NCBI GenBank assembly: GCA_023662725.1
Contig: JAMPIL010000001.1
Location: 887,618 to 951,617, forward strand
Direction of reading: 5' to 3'
Length of the DNA: 64,000 bases
Source: Ruminococcus flavefaciens
GTDB taxonomy: Bacteria > Bacillota > Clostridia > Oscillospirales > Ruminococcaceae
Below are positions 9,509 to 18,333 of the stretch, piece after piece; the stretch's first letter is position 1; every line of letters begins with the position of its first letter. A model generated the notes under the pieces. The model was not told the origin of the DNA. It ran no database searches and worked only from the letters and a program-made list of their open reading frames with translations. The position numbers and the translations under genes were made by a program.

Positions 9509-10698
9509 TCGTGATAGATTACGATAAAGTTCTTTCAAATAAAATAAAAAAAATCAAGCCGTCCGGAATACGAAAATTTTTTGACATTGCCGGAACTATG
9601 GAGGGCGTTATCAGTCTGGGAGTCGGCGAGCCTGATTTCAATACACCTTGGGTGATAAGAAAAGCGGCTATACAGACTCTTGAAAGAAAGCATATAATTT
9701 ACGGTCCTAATAAGGGCATCGCTCCCCTGAGAGCTTCCATAAGTGATAAGATAGAGGAAAAACACGGAGTTAAATATGATTCCGAAAATGAAATAATCGT
9801 AACGGTCGGCGGTTCAGAGGCTATTGACCTTGCTTTAAGAGGAATTATAGATCCCGGCGACGAGGTTCTTGTCGTTGAACCATGTTTCGTCTGCTATGCT
9901 CCGCTTGTTGAGCTTGCCGGAGGAGTTCCGGTTTCAGTTCCGACAAGAATAGAAAACAATTTCAAGCTTACCGTTGAAGATTTCAAGGACAAAGTTACTG
10001 AGCGTACAAAAATGCTTATTCTGCCGTTCCCGAATAATCCTACCGGAGCTATCATGACAAAGGAAGATCTTGAACCGATCGCCGAGTTTCTGCGTGAAAC
10101 AAACATCATGGTTCTTTCAGACGAGATCTATTCCGAGCTTACATACGGCAGAAAACACGTTTCAATTATCGAGCTTGAGGGAATGCGTGAACGTACAATT
10201 TATGTAAACGGATTTTCAAAAGCTTATGCCATGACAGGCTGGAGACTGGGATATGTTGCTGCTCCTGAACCGATAATTTCTCAGGTTTTCAAGGTGCATC
10301 AGTATGGAATAATGTGCAGTCCGTATATCAGCCAGAACGCCGCAATTGAAGCTTTGAATTCATGCGATGCGGAGGTAACGAAAATGGTTGACGAATATAA
10401 CGTCCGCCGCCGCTATCTTGTAAGTGAATTCAACCGTATCGGTCTGACTTGCTTTAATCCGGAGGGAGCTTTCTATGTGTTCCCGTGCATAAAAAACACC
10501 GGTCTGACAAGCGAGGAATTTTGCGAAAGACTTCTTTATGAGGAGAAAGTTGCGGTAGTTCCGGGAAGCGCATTTGGCGAAAGCGGCGAGGGATATATAC
10601 GAATTTCCTATGCATATTCGCTCAAACATCTTATGGAAGCTATGAGCCGTATCGAAAAGTTCCTGAAAAAATTAGAGGATGAAAAGCATGAGAATTAA
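9505..10698 (+). CDS. PLP-dependent class I/II aminotransferase
   Basis: 397 residues. The PLP lysine sits in NGFSKAYAMTGWRLGY and the substrate-binding Arg in EGYIRISYAYS near the end; PFPNNPTGA is the cofactor Asn block. Start is TTG 9505 with GAAAGGGG six bases upstream; a GTG at 9511 is the alternative. Grouped with aspartate/aromatic aminotransferases; the Lrp regulator directly upstream suggests amino acid metabolism. Exact substrate cannot be read from sequence. Confidence 0.92.
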   Translation: MIVIDYDKVLSNKIKKIKPSGIRKFFDIAGTMEGVISLGVGEPDFNTPWVIRKAAIQTLERKHIIYGPNKGIAPLRASISDKIEEKHGVKYDSENEIIVTVGGSEAIDLALRGIIDPGDEVLVVEPCFVCYAPLVELAGGVPVSVPTRIENNFKLTVEDFKDKVTERTKMLILPFPNNPTGAIMTKEDLEPIAEFLRETNIMVLSDEIYSELTYGRKHVSIIELEGMRERTIYVNGFSKAYAMTGWRLGYVAAPEPIISQVFKVHQYGIMCSPYISQNAAIEALNSCDAEVTKMVDEYNVRRRYLVSEFNRIGLTCFNPEGAFYVFPCIKNTGLTSEEFCERLLYEEKVAVVPGSAFGESGEGYIRISYAYSLKHLMEAMSRIEKFLKKLEDEKHEN

Positions 10699-11563
10699 AA
10701 CTGCGGCGAAAATAAATCTTGCTCTTGATGTTTCCGGAAAGCTTGAAAACGGCTATCATATTATAAAAAGCGTATTTCAGACGGTCGGGATATATGATGA
10801 AGTTTCGGTAGAATTAATAGCGGAAAACGATGAAATTATCGTGAACTGCGTTCAGCCGGAACAGCTTTCTCAGGCGGACATCATTCCTTGCGGCGAAAAA
10901 AATATCGCTTTCAAGGCTGCGAAACTTTTTCTTGAATCACAGGGAATAAATGCAGGCTGTGTGATAAATATAAAAAAATCCATTCCCTCTCGGGCGGGAA
11001 TGGGCGGCGGCAGTTCGGATGCGGCGGCGGTTTTGTACTGCCTTAACGAACTTACAGAAGCCGGTCTTGCGAAAGAAAAACTTTCCATGCTTGGAAAAAA
11101 ACTCGGAGCGGACGTTCCTTTCTTCTTCACTGGAGGAACGGCTTACGTTGGAGGAATCGGCGAGGAAATTACTCCGATAAGCGATTATTCGGGAAGAAAA
11201 CTGGTTGTCGCCAAAGGAGTCTGCGGAGTTTCAACCGCTGATGCTTACAAAAAAATAGACGCTCTTGAAGCTTCGAAACATCCTGACGCTGATGCTCTTG
11301 TCCGATTGATTGAAAATGTTCCCGACAAAGCTTACACTGAATTCGGAAATCTTTTTGAAGAGGCAGTACAGCTTGAGGAGGTTGCGAATATCAAGAAAAT
11401 AATTCTGGAATGCGGAGCTTTGAATGCTGTTATGACCGGAAGCGGTTCTGCTGTTTTCGGTCTGTTCAATGAATCTTCAGCGGCTGAAAAATGTGTGGCT
11501 AAACTGAAAAAACATGGATTTTTTGCAGAAATATGTGAAACTGTAAAAGAATCTTTTATATGA
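10688..11563 (+). CDS. ispE: 4-diphosphocytidyl-2-C-methyl-D-erythritol kinase
   Basis: 291 residues from ATG 10688 (TTAGAGGA eight bases upstream); the ATG at 10679 sits on that ribosome site. GHMP kinase fold: KINLALDV at the N terminus, the ATP loop PSRAGMGGGSSDAA, and a C-terminal AVMTGSGSAVFGL. It phosphorylates CDP-methylerythritol in the MEP isoprenoid pathway. Overlaps the aminotransferase by 11 bases, so it is the third gene of the Lrp operon. Confidence 0.96.
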   Translation: MRIKTAAKINLALDVSGKLENGYHIIKSVFQTVGIYDEVSVELIAENDEIIVNCVQPEQLSQADIIPCGEKNIAFKAAKLFLESQGINAGCVINIKKSIPSRAGMGGGSSDAAAVLYCLNELTEAGLAKEKLSMLGKKLGADVPFFFTGGTAYVGGIGEEITPISDYSGRKLVVAKGVCGVSTADAYKKIDALEASKHPDADALVRLIENVPDKAYTEFGNLFEEAVQLEEVANIKKIILECGALNAVMTGSGSAVFGLFNESSAAEKCVAKLKKHGFFAEICETVKESFI

Positions 11564-11564
11564 A

Positions 11565-11601
11565 AAAACGGCTTCTGAATTATATTTCGGAAGCCGTTTT
11601 T
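11565..11601. terminator. Bidirectional terminator between ispE and spoVT
   Basis: Perfect 11-bp stem AAAACGGCTTC / GAAGCCGTTTT with A- and T-runs outside. Confidence 0.9.
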
Positions 11602-11606
11602 ATGTG

Positions 11607-12146
11607 TTATTCTATTTTTTTTGCGAGGAACTGTGCAGCCGCATTTATCAGACTTTTCTGAAGGTCGGTCACTTCCGTACATTTTTCGGATGTTAGGAAT
11701 GCGACTGCTCCGGAAACGTCTCCGGCGGTTATAATAGGAAGAGCCGCAATTGCGGTTCTTTCCGTGCCCTCTGCCGGATAGAAATTATTACTGTTTCCGT
11801 CGGGACAGAAAAATTGTCCACGGCTGTCCATAAGTTCCTCAAGCTGACCTGTTACACGGCGTTCATAGAATTCCTTTTTGGGGACTCCTGCGCTTGCAAC
11901 AACGTGGTCTTTATCGAATATAACAACCGGACAGCCGGCGATTTTATTCATTATGTCCGCCACATACGAAGCGTTTTCGCTCATTTCACTTATAGCGGAA
12001 TATTTTTTAAAAATAACCTCGCCGTCACTGTTGGTGTATATTTCAAGAGGGTCGCCCTCACGAATACGCATTGTGCGTCTTATTTCTTTTGGAATTACTA
12101 CTCTGCCGAGATCATCTATACGGCGAACTATTCCTGTTGCTTTCAT
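11607..12146 (-). CDS. spoVT: Stage V sporulation protein T, AbrB-type regulator
   Basis: 179 residues, the normal SpoVT length. The N terminus MKATGIVRRIDDLGRVV and IPKEIRRTMRIREGDPLEI form the swapped-hairpin AbrB DNA-binding domain (1-50); residues about 55-178 form the GAF domain, with AIAALPIITAGDVSGAV typical of the family. In Bacillus it tunes sigma-G genes in the forespore. RBS TTGGAGGC. Good evidence that this lineage keeps spore-gene control. Confidence 0.95.
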   Translation of the reverse strand: MKATGIVRRIDDLGRVVIPKEIRRTMRIREGDPLEIYTNSDGEVIFKKYSAISEMSENASYVADIMNKIAGCPVVIFDKDHVVASAGVPKKEFYERRVTGQLEELMDSRGQFFCPDGNSNNFYPAEGTERTAIAALPIITAGDVSGAVAFLTSEKCTEVTDLQKSLINAAAQFLAKKIE

Positions 12147-12285
12147 AATTTATGCCTCCAATGTTTCAGGCTTTGCCGAAAAATAGCAGGGCGGCATTGC
12201 CTTTGATTTTCATTTGCATAAGTAGTGTTTGCGAAATCTGGGATTTTATGCGTTTTAGAAAATAAAAATTGGAATATAAAATTTT

Positions 12286-12483
12286 TTAGAGAAAAAGATC
12301 AGAACAATCTTCATCAGTGATCGTGATTTCTCCATTCTCACTTTCATATTTTTGTATTTTTTGCTTTACTAATTTTTCAATCAAATTTGCCATTGAACGA
12401 TTTTCATTTTTAGCAATTTTTTTAATTTTAGCGTGATCGTCTAAATTTAGTCGAAAAGTAAATTTCAATTTTATTACAGTCAT
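12286..12483 (-). CDS. Ribbon-helix-helix protein, CopG/Arc-like
   Basis: 65 residues. IKLKFTFRLNLDDHAKIKKI gives the beta strand and first helix, and NRSMANLIEKLVKQKI the second helix, of a ribbon-helix-helix DNA-binding fold. An acidic tail follows. RBS TAGGAGG. No toxin gene is adjacent, so it may be an orphan antitoxin or a small repressor. It lies between spoVT and the divergent dockerin gene, whose promoter is 140 bases away. Confidence 0.75.
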   Translation of the reverse strand: MTVIKLKFTFRLNLDDHAKIKKIAKNENRSMANLIEKLVKQKIQKYESENGEITITDEDCSDLFL

Positions 12484-12622
12484 AATGATACATCCTCCTA
12501 TTGTTACAGGTTCTGAAATTTTAGATATTGCTATATCATTATGATTATATCACACCACGAATAGAACTATTGATATTTGGCTCGAATTGTGGCAAGAGTT
12601 TTGGGAATTTTTACAAATAATA

Positions 12623-12651
12623 TTGACAAAATGTTAAAAAAGTGTTAATAT
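12623..12651 (+). promoter_or_regulatory. Strong promoter of the dockerin gene
   Basis: TTGACA (12623-12628), 17-base spacer, TAATAT (12646-12651). It leaves a leader of about 60 bases with no clear structure. Confidence 0.85.
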
Positions 12652-12718
12652 ATAATTGCTGTATAAAATGGGTCAATAGGCAGACCGGTACGAATTTTTA
12701 AAATGGATGGTGATTACT

Positions 12719-15493
12719 ATGAAAAAATTTATAAAAAAATCTGCTTCGGTCATTTCCGCAGCAGCATTAACTCTTGGGGCAGTGAATTTTGTTCCGTACA
12801 GCGAAGTCACAGAGGCGGCTGACGAACTCCAGACAAGAGACGTCTGGTGCGCCAACGAGGATGTTAATCGCTGGGAATCGGAGCATTTTCAGTTTATATG
12901 GGGCAAAAACGGCGCTGATTCAAGTAAAATCACACAGAGCTTTCTTGAAGAAAATGCAAAGCATCTCGAAGCCTGCTGGGACGTTTACATGAACGAGCTT
13001 TCAATGGAACCGCCGACTCAATCGGTGAATATGGGACTTCGTGACGGCAAGCAGTATAAGGTAAATTTCTATATTTCGGGAACAGGACTCCGTCCATTTA
13101 CCGATGACTGGGCATATATGGGTTATGACAGTCAGGGGTATGCTTTTATGTTCTGCTGCGTCGGAGCTATGCAGAATTCTCCGAATCCCTCATGGGTTTT
13201 GCCGCATGAATTCGGACACGTTGTAACGGCTCATCAGCTTGGCTGGAACGACAACAAATACGTTCAGGCATGGTGGGAGGCTATTGGAAACTGGTATCGT
13301 GAGCAGTTCCTTTATTCCAACTACTATCAGCAGTGGGTGAACGATCCTGCGAGCGGTACGGATTATTTTGAAACATACATGAAAAACCTCTGTTTTACGC
13401 CTATTCTTGGAAGAGATAACTATGCTTCATGGGCATTTTTGCAGTATCTCACGGAAAATCCTGATAATCTTGACGGCTACGGCAGCGATTTCATAAAAAA
13501 TCTTATGCAGCAGGGAAATGTTAATGAGTACCCTTATCTCGAAATAGACCGCCTTGCCGGAGCTGATTTAAAAGATACTCTTGGGCACTATGCAAAACGT
13601 ATGGCAACGCTCGATCTGAAAATGCAGGATCGCTACAAAGCACGTCAGAATGAACTTTTCAGCAGGGGGGACTGGAACTGGGGCGAGATTTATACGCTCC
13701 TTGAAAAAAGCGGTAAGAATGACAATTATTACACCGTCCCGACGGAACGTGCTCCGCAGCAGATGGGACTTAATATCGTTCCCCTTAACGTTACGGGAAA
13801 CAGCGTTAAGGTAAACCTTGAAGGGCTTACAAGCGTTAAGGGAGCAGACTGGAGAGCGTGTCTCGTTATTGAGCAAAAGGACGGAAAAACTCGATATTCC
13901 GATCTTTTTGCTTCCGGCGGTTCAGCTTCGATGACTTTCGACAGCAATACTGATTCTGCCGCTTATTTAACGGTAACGGCAACTCCCGATGTTGATACGC
14001 TCATGCAGGTCGGAGTTCCATGGGCTTACAGTGAGGGTGAATTTGATGAGAACAATTATCCGTTCCTCAGTAAAACCAGATATCCCTATGCCGTTACGAT
14101 AGACGGAGCAGAAATTAAACAGAGTATTTATGATCATGGTTACGGTTCTGCCGACGCTATGAGTAACGGACATACTCATCCAAACGGCGGAGGATTCGTT
14201 GCTTCGTCGGCAAGAGTCGATGATTCTGTATATGTCGGCAAAAATGCAAAAATTCTCGGTAATGCGACAGTAAGCGGAAATGCTGTTATCGACGGCTATG
14301 CAATTGTTACGGGAAATTCTGCGGTTTCGGGAAATGCCGTTATAACAGGTCATGCGGTAGTTGCTGAAAGAGCTCAGGTCAGAGATAACGCTATTGTGGG
14401 CGATTATGCCGGAGTTATGGGAAATTCCGTTATTTCGGAAAATGCAAGAGTTCTTGAAAGCGGTCTTGTTTTTAATGATTATAATGTAAGCGGAAATGCA
14501 ACTGTCAAGGGCGTTGCTTATTGTATGGCAAACGGTTCTGCTTCCGGTCAGGCTATGCCGGATGGTGACTACTATGATGATTCCGGCAGAAGCATTCAGG
14601 CAGGTTCGGTTTACGGCTGGACGAGTCCGGATTCTTACGTGAACAGCCGTCCGTATAACGACGGTCAGTATGCAGGACTGGAATTCGATTCAGACAGTTC
14701 TGAAATAGCTTATGATACTTTCACCTCAACATATGCTGCTTCGTATGGCAGCCCTATATGGAATGAAGAAAAAACAAGCGCAAGGGGAGTTATTACGTTC
14801 ACGGGCGATCAATATCTTGTTGCCGACAACTCCTATGCTGCTCTTCACGACGCAGACTACCAGACTGCAGTACTTCTCAGAGATAATGGAGAAAATTCGA
14901 TTTTCCGCTTTGGAAACGATGAAGAATATATGTCGCTGACTGCTGACAACGGAAATTTCGTCTTTGAGATAAATGACGGAAGCGGAACTCAGAGTATAAC
15001 TACTGAAAACGCTTATGAACTTGGTGCGTGGACAAAGGTGAGCGTTGTTATAAATGATGATTCCGCCAAGCTTATCGTCAACGGAGAAACCGCCGCAAGC
15101 GGTTCGATTACGGCAGACCCTGTTGATATTGTTTCAGAGGACGCGGTTTATCTTATCGGAGACGGAATGAATGGTTCAATGGATTACTTCCGTGTTAATT
15201 TCAAAGAGGTTGCCGAACCGGATTATGTTTATACCGAGAAAGAGGAGATCACGATTCCTTCCGGACAGGTTCTTATAGGCGATCTTGATCTTGATATGAA
15301 GATAGATTCGTTCGATCTTATATTGATGAGGAAAGCTGTAATAGATCCATCTCTTGTAAAAAGCGATTTGCATAAAGCTGTTGCAGATGTAAACGGCGAT
15401 AATGAAGTAAACATCGCTGATGTTGTAACGATGCAGAATTATCTTCTGGGAAAAATAAAGGAATTTCCGGCAGGTACTATTATAACATATTAA
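12719..15493 (+). CDS. Secreted dockerin protein: HEFGH metallopeptidase-like domain, beta-helix, LamG-like domain
   Basis: 924 residues from ATG 12719 (GGATGGTGA upstream; the ATG at 12707 lies inside that site). Signal peptide 1-35. Residues 40-400 resemble DUF6055, with HEFGH at 163-167, a zinc-peptidase-type motif. Residues about 495-620 are imperfect hexapeptide repeats (NATVSGNAVIDGYAIVTG style) that should form a left-handed beta-helix. A LamG/concanavalin-like module (about 650-830) precedes a C-terminal type I dockerin with two calcium loops (GDLDLDMKIDSFD and ADVNGDNEVNIAD). So it should dock to a cohesin scaffold. Whether it cuts proteins or binds polysaccharide is unknown. Confidence 0.85.
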   Translation: MKKFIKKSASVISAAALTLGAVNFVPYSEVTEAADELQTRDVWCANEDVNRWESEHFQFIWGKNGADSSKITQSFLEENAKHLEACWDVYMNELSMEPPTQSVNMGLRDGKQYKVNFYISGTGLRPFTDDWAYMGYDSQGYAFMFCCVGAMQNSPNPSWVLPHEFGHVVTAHQLGWNDNKYVQAWWEAIGNWYREQFLYSNYYQQWVNDPASGTDYFETYMKNLCFTPILGRDNYASWAFLQYLTENPDNLDGYGSDFIKNLMQQGNVNEYPYLEIDRLAGADLKDTLGHYAKRMATLDLKMQDRYKARQNELFSRGDWNWGEIYTLLEKSGKNDNYYTVPTERAPQQMGLNIVPLNVTGNSVKVNLEGLTSVKGADWRACLVIEQKDGKTRYSDLFASGGSASMTFDSNTDSAAYLTVTATPDVDTLMQVGVPWAYSEGEFDENNYPFLSKTRYPYAVTIDGAEIKQSIYDHGYGSADAMSNGHTHPNGGGFVASSARVDDSVYVGKNAKILGNATVSGNAVIDGYAIVTGNSAVSGNAVITGHAVVAERAQVRDNAIVGDYAGVMGNSVISENARVLESGLVFNDYNVSGNATVKGVAYCMANGSASGQAMPDGDYYDDSGRSIQAGSVYGWTSPDSYVNSRPYNDGQYAGLEFDSDSSEIAYDTFTSTYAASYGSPIWNEEKTSARGVITFTGDQYLVADNSYAALHDADYQTAVLLRDNGENSIFRFGNDEEYMSLTADNGNFVFEINDGSGTQSITTENAYELGAWTKVSVVINDDSAKLIVNGETAASGSITADPVDIVSEDAVYLIGDGMNGSMDYFRVNFKEVAEPDYVYTEKEEITIPSGQVLIGDLDLDMKIDSFDLILMRKAVIDPSLVKSDLHKAVADVNGDNEVNIADVVTMQNYLLGKIKEFPAGTIITY

Positions 15494-15506
15494 ATAATGA
15501 ATAACG

Positions 15507-15543
15507 AAAGGCTGATACATGATTCGTGTATCAGCCCTTTTTT
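15507..15543 (+). terminator. Terminator of the dockerin gene
   Basis: Perfect 10-bp stem GGCTGATACA / TGTATCAGCC followed by C and a T-run. Confidence 0.9.
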
Positions 15544-15655
15544 GAAATTGATCTTGATGTTTGAGCAATATAAGGAGAACTTTATTCGCCTTATTCTTTG
15601 CTGAAAGCTTGTACTTCCTGTGGGCATTCTGTCCTAATTATTTTAATTAATACCG

Positions 15656-15715
15656 GGTTTCCAAAGAGTTGAGTAACCCTTTGGCAGTGGGTATAAGGGG
15701 GACAGAGTCCCCCTT
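15656..15715. repeat. Dispersed hairpin repeat, partial copy A
   Basis: Two hairpins: CCAAAGAGTT / AACCCTTTGG (15661-15684, one mismatch) and AAGGGGGAC / GTCCCCCTT (15695-15715, perfect). Order, sequence and the GGCAG spacer match the reverse complement of the element at 33121-33257. The stop codon of fruK lies in its last bases. Confidence 0.7.
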
Positions 15716-16617
15716 TATATCTGATTCAATAGTTCAAGAATCTCTTCCCGAACGGCGAGACCTTCGGAGAAAGTTGTTGCTCCTCCGCAGGCGGTTCCAA
15801 GTTTAAGAGCGTATTCGTAGTCGTTATTATCTCCGATTCCGGCGACGAATCCGGCGAGCATTGAATCTCCTGCGCCGACTGAATTTTTTACTTCTCCACG
15901 GAAAGCGCTGCATTTATGGATTTTACCTGTTTCATCCAGAAGAATAGCTCCGTTTTCAGCCATTGAAACAAGGACGTTTCTTGCTCCCATTTCGGCAAGT
16001 TTGCGAGCGTATTTTTCTATATCTTCATCGGATTCAATAACGACTCCGAAAATTTCTCCAAGTTCAAAATTATTGGGCTTTATCAGAAAAGGCTTGTATT
16101 TCAAAACGTTCAGGAGCAGGTCTTGTGTTGCATCAACAACAGTTCTGATGTTTTTTCCGGACATCTTTTTCAGAATTTTCTCATAGATATCTGACGGCAG
16201 ACTGCCCGGAATGCTTCCGGCAAGAATGAGAGTATCTCCGCTTTGAAGCTTATCAAGTTTTTCAAAAAGCTTATTAAGAGCTTTACTGTCGATATCAGGT
16301 CCCTGACCGTTAAGCTCGGTTTCTTCATTTGATTTAATTTTAATATTGATACGGGAATTGCCTTTTTCAAGTCGGACGAAATCCGTTTCAATACCCATTT
16401 GTTTAACGCCGTCTTCAATAGCCTTTCCGGTGAATCCGGCAGTGAATCCGAGAGCGATAGACTTAACTTCAAGTTCGGCAAGAATTGCGGAAACATTTAT
16501 GCCCTTTCCTCCGAAGAATATCTCCTCTGAAACAGAACGGTTTACACATCCGAGATTTATTTCATTTGTTCTTACAACATAGTCGATTGCAGGATTGAAA
16601 GTTACGGTATAAATCAT
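15715..16617 (-). CDS. fruK: 1-phosphofructokinase, PfkB family
   Basis: 300 residues. FGGKGINVSAILAEL near residue 37 and the C-terminal NSVGAGDSMLAGFVAG, with the catalytic Asp, are PfkB signatures; the overall pattern fits the FruK/LacC branch (1-phosphofructokinase or tagatose-6-phosphate kinase). No fru PTS genes are adjacent, so the substrate is probable rather than certain. It has its own promoter. The stop codon is inside a dispersed repeat. Confidence 0.85.
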   Translation of the reverse strand: MIYTVTFNPAIDYVVRTNEINLGCVNRSVSEEIFFGGKGINVSAILAELEVKSIALGFTAGFTGKAIEDGVKQMGIETDFVRLEKGNSRINIKIKSNEETELNGQGPDIDSKALNKLFEKLDKLQSGDTLILAGSIPGSLPSDIYEKILKKMSGKNIRTVVDATQDLLLNVLKYKPFLIKPNNFELGEIFGVVIESDEDIEKYARKLAEMGARNVLVSMAENGAILLDETGKIHKCSAFRGEVKNSVGAGDSMLAGFVAGIGDNNDYEYALKLGTACGGATTFSEGLAVREEILELLNQI

Positions 16618-16651
16618 TATAAATGCTCCTCAGTCAAGGTTAGTTTTAATT

Positions 16652-16680
16652 ATTATATCACTATTGTAATAGGAAATCAA
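16652..16680 (-). promoter_or_regulatory. Promoter of fruK
   Basis: Minus strand TTGATT (16675-16680), 17-base spacer, TATAAT (16652-16657). Confidence 0.75.
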
Positions 16681-16719
16681 GCAAATTATGTTGAAATGAT
16701 GAAATCATAAATTTTCCCC

Positions 16720-16748
16720 TTGAAAAATATGTTGAAATGGTGTATAAT
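16720..16748 (+). promoter_or_regulatory. Promoter of the nfeD-SPFH operon
   Basis: TTGAAA (16720-16725), 17-base spacer, TATAAT (16743-16748). It lies inside the longest open frame of NfeD and so rules out the far-upstream start codon. Confidence 0.8.
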
Positions 16749-16791
16749 AATGTTCGTAGGGATACAAATTCGCAGAAAGGGGGATTTAACT

Positions 16792-17244
16792 TTGGAGGTA
16801 TTCATCTGGGCAGTTGTATTTGTTCTTTTTGTTATTGCAGAGCTTGCAACGATTCAGCTTGTTTCAATTTGGTTTGCTGTAGGAGCGCTTGTAACGCTGA
16901 TATTCACCTACTTCTTTGAAATGAGTTTGCTTGCTCAGCTTGGTATTTTTATTCTGGCATCGGGAATATTCCTGCTTATCACTTTCCCATATCTGAAAAA
17001 ACGTCGGAATAAGGGTCACGTTTCCACTAATACAGGTCTTTACATAGGAAAGACCGCTACTGTTATAGAGGAAATAGATCAGGATAAGGGCACGGGAAGA
17101 GTGACTTTAAGCGGAGTTGACTGGAGTGCAGCCGCTTTGTCAGAAAACGAAATTATTCCTGTTGGAAGTATTGTCAAAGTGGAAAAGGTTCAGGGAACAA
17201 AGCTTGTCGTTTCACTCAAACTAAAACAGGAAACAGAGGTTTAA
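16792..17244 (+). CDS. NfeD-family membrane protein
   Basis: 150 residues from TTG 16792, chosen for AGAAAGGGGGA seven bases upstream and because the promoter lies within the longer frame. Three hydrophobic segments (about residues 2-20, 24-44, 46-66) precede a C-terminal OB-fold domain (TGLYIGKTATVIEEI...GRVTLSGVDWSA), the short NfeD1b type. It is 46 bases upstream of an SPFH gene; NfeD and SPFH proteins work as partners in membrane microdomain organisation. Confidence 0.88.
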   Translation: MEVFIWAVVFVLFVIAELATIQLVSIWFAVGALVTLIFTYFFEMSLLAQLGIFILASGIFLLITFPYLKKRRNKGHVSTNTGLYIGKTATVIEEIDQDKGTGRVTLSGVDWSAAALSENEIIPVGSIVKVEKVQGTKLVVSLKLKQETEV

Positions 17245-17290
17245 CGATCGTTTTCTTATCACGAAAACAGATTATTCGGAGGTATTTTTT

Positions 17291-18283
17291 ATGGACATTT
17301 TGGGAATTATTATTGCGGCAGTTGTAATTTTTCTGCTGATCGTTATTATCAGAAGCTTCAGGATCGTTCCGCAGGCTCACGTTTTTGTAGTTGAGCGTCT
17401 CGGTTCGTTCCACGCAGAATGGCAGACGGGAATTCATATTCTTGTTCCTTTTGTAGACAGAATCGCCGGAAAGGTTTCTCTTAAGGAAAAAGTTGTAGAC
17501 TTCAAGCCGCAGCCTGTTATTACAAAGGATAACGTAACAATGCAGATAGACACGGTCGTTTTCTATCAGGTAACAGATTCAAAACAGTATATTTACGGTG
17601 TTGAAAGACCTCTTCAGGCTATTGAAAATCTTTCGGCAACAACTCTTCGTAACATCATTGGTGAACTTGAGCTGGATGCTACGCTTACTTCAAGAGACGT
17701 TATAAACACTAAGATAACATCTATTCTCGATCAGGCTACAGACCGTTGGGGAATTAAGGTAAACCGTGTTGAGCTTAAAAATATTCTTCCTCCACGTGAG
17801 ATTCAGGACGCTATGGAAAAGCAGATGAAAGCCGAGCGTGAACGCCGTGAGAAGATTCTTCAGGCAGAGGGTGATAAAAAGTCTCAGATCTTAGTTGCAG
17901 AGGGTGAGAAGGAATCCCAGATCCTTCGTGCGCAGGCTAAAAAGGAATCTCAGATTCTTGAAGCAGAGGCGCAGAAGCAGGCAATGATACTTCGTGCAGA
18001 CGCTGTAAGAGAGCAGAAAATTCTTGAAGCAACCGGTGAAGCTCAGGCGATCGAAATGGTACAGCAGGCTCTTGCTGAGAGTATCGTAAAGCTGAATAAT
18101 GCAAATCCTAATGACGGAGTAATCCAGCTTAAATCGCTTGAAGCGTTTGCAAAGGCTGCCGACGGAAAGGCAACGAAAATTATCATTCCAAGCGAGATTC
18201 AGGGACTTGCCGGTCTTGCTGCCGGTCTTAAAGGAATCATCGAAAAGGATGCTCCTGATAATCAGACTATTAGCAAAAGATAA
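17291..18283 (+). CDS. SPFH/band 7 stomatin-like protein
   Basis: 330 residues. One N-terminal membrane segment (about 3-23), a band 7 domain (FRIVPQAHVFVVERLG onward to about 190), then a coiled coil built from KKSQILVAEGEKESQILRA-type heptads at about 195-260. This is the stomatin/QmcA branch that pairs with NfeD, encoded just upstream. RBS GGAGG. A second SPFH protein of a different branch is at 25444-26376. Confidence 0.92.
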   Translation: MDILGIIIAAVVIFLLIVIIRSFRIVPQAHVFVVERLGSFHAEWQTGIHILVPFVDRIAGKVSLKEKVVDFKPQPVITKDNVTMQIDTVVFYQVTDSKQYIYGVERPLQAIENLSATTLRNIIGELELDATLTSRDVINTKITSILDQATDRWGIKVNRVELKNILPPREIQDAMEKQMKAERERREKILQAEGDKKSQILVAEGEKESQILRAQAKKESQILEAEAQKQAMILRADAVREQKILEATGEAQAIEMVQQALAESIVKLNNANPNDGVIQLKSLEAFAKAADGKATKIIIPSEIQGLAGLAAGLKGIIEKDAPDNQTISKR

Positions 18284-18293
18284 TATAAAAATC

Positions 18294-18327
18294 AAAGCTG
18301 TCACATTGATTTGTGACAGCTTTTTTT
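18294..18327. terminator. Bidirectional terminator
   Basis: AAAGCTGTCACA / TGTGACAGCTTT, perfect stem with loop of about 6 and a run of seven T; between the SPFH gene and the convergent PP2C gene. Confidence 0.9.
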
Positions 18328-18333
18328 GTAATA

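Noticed and set aside
14200-14520. Regular short repeats that could suggest a CRISPR or satellite
   Set aside because: They are in-frame hexapeptide codons of a beta-helix, with no constant repeat or unique spacers at DNA level.
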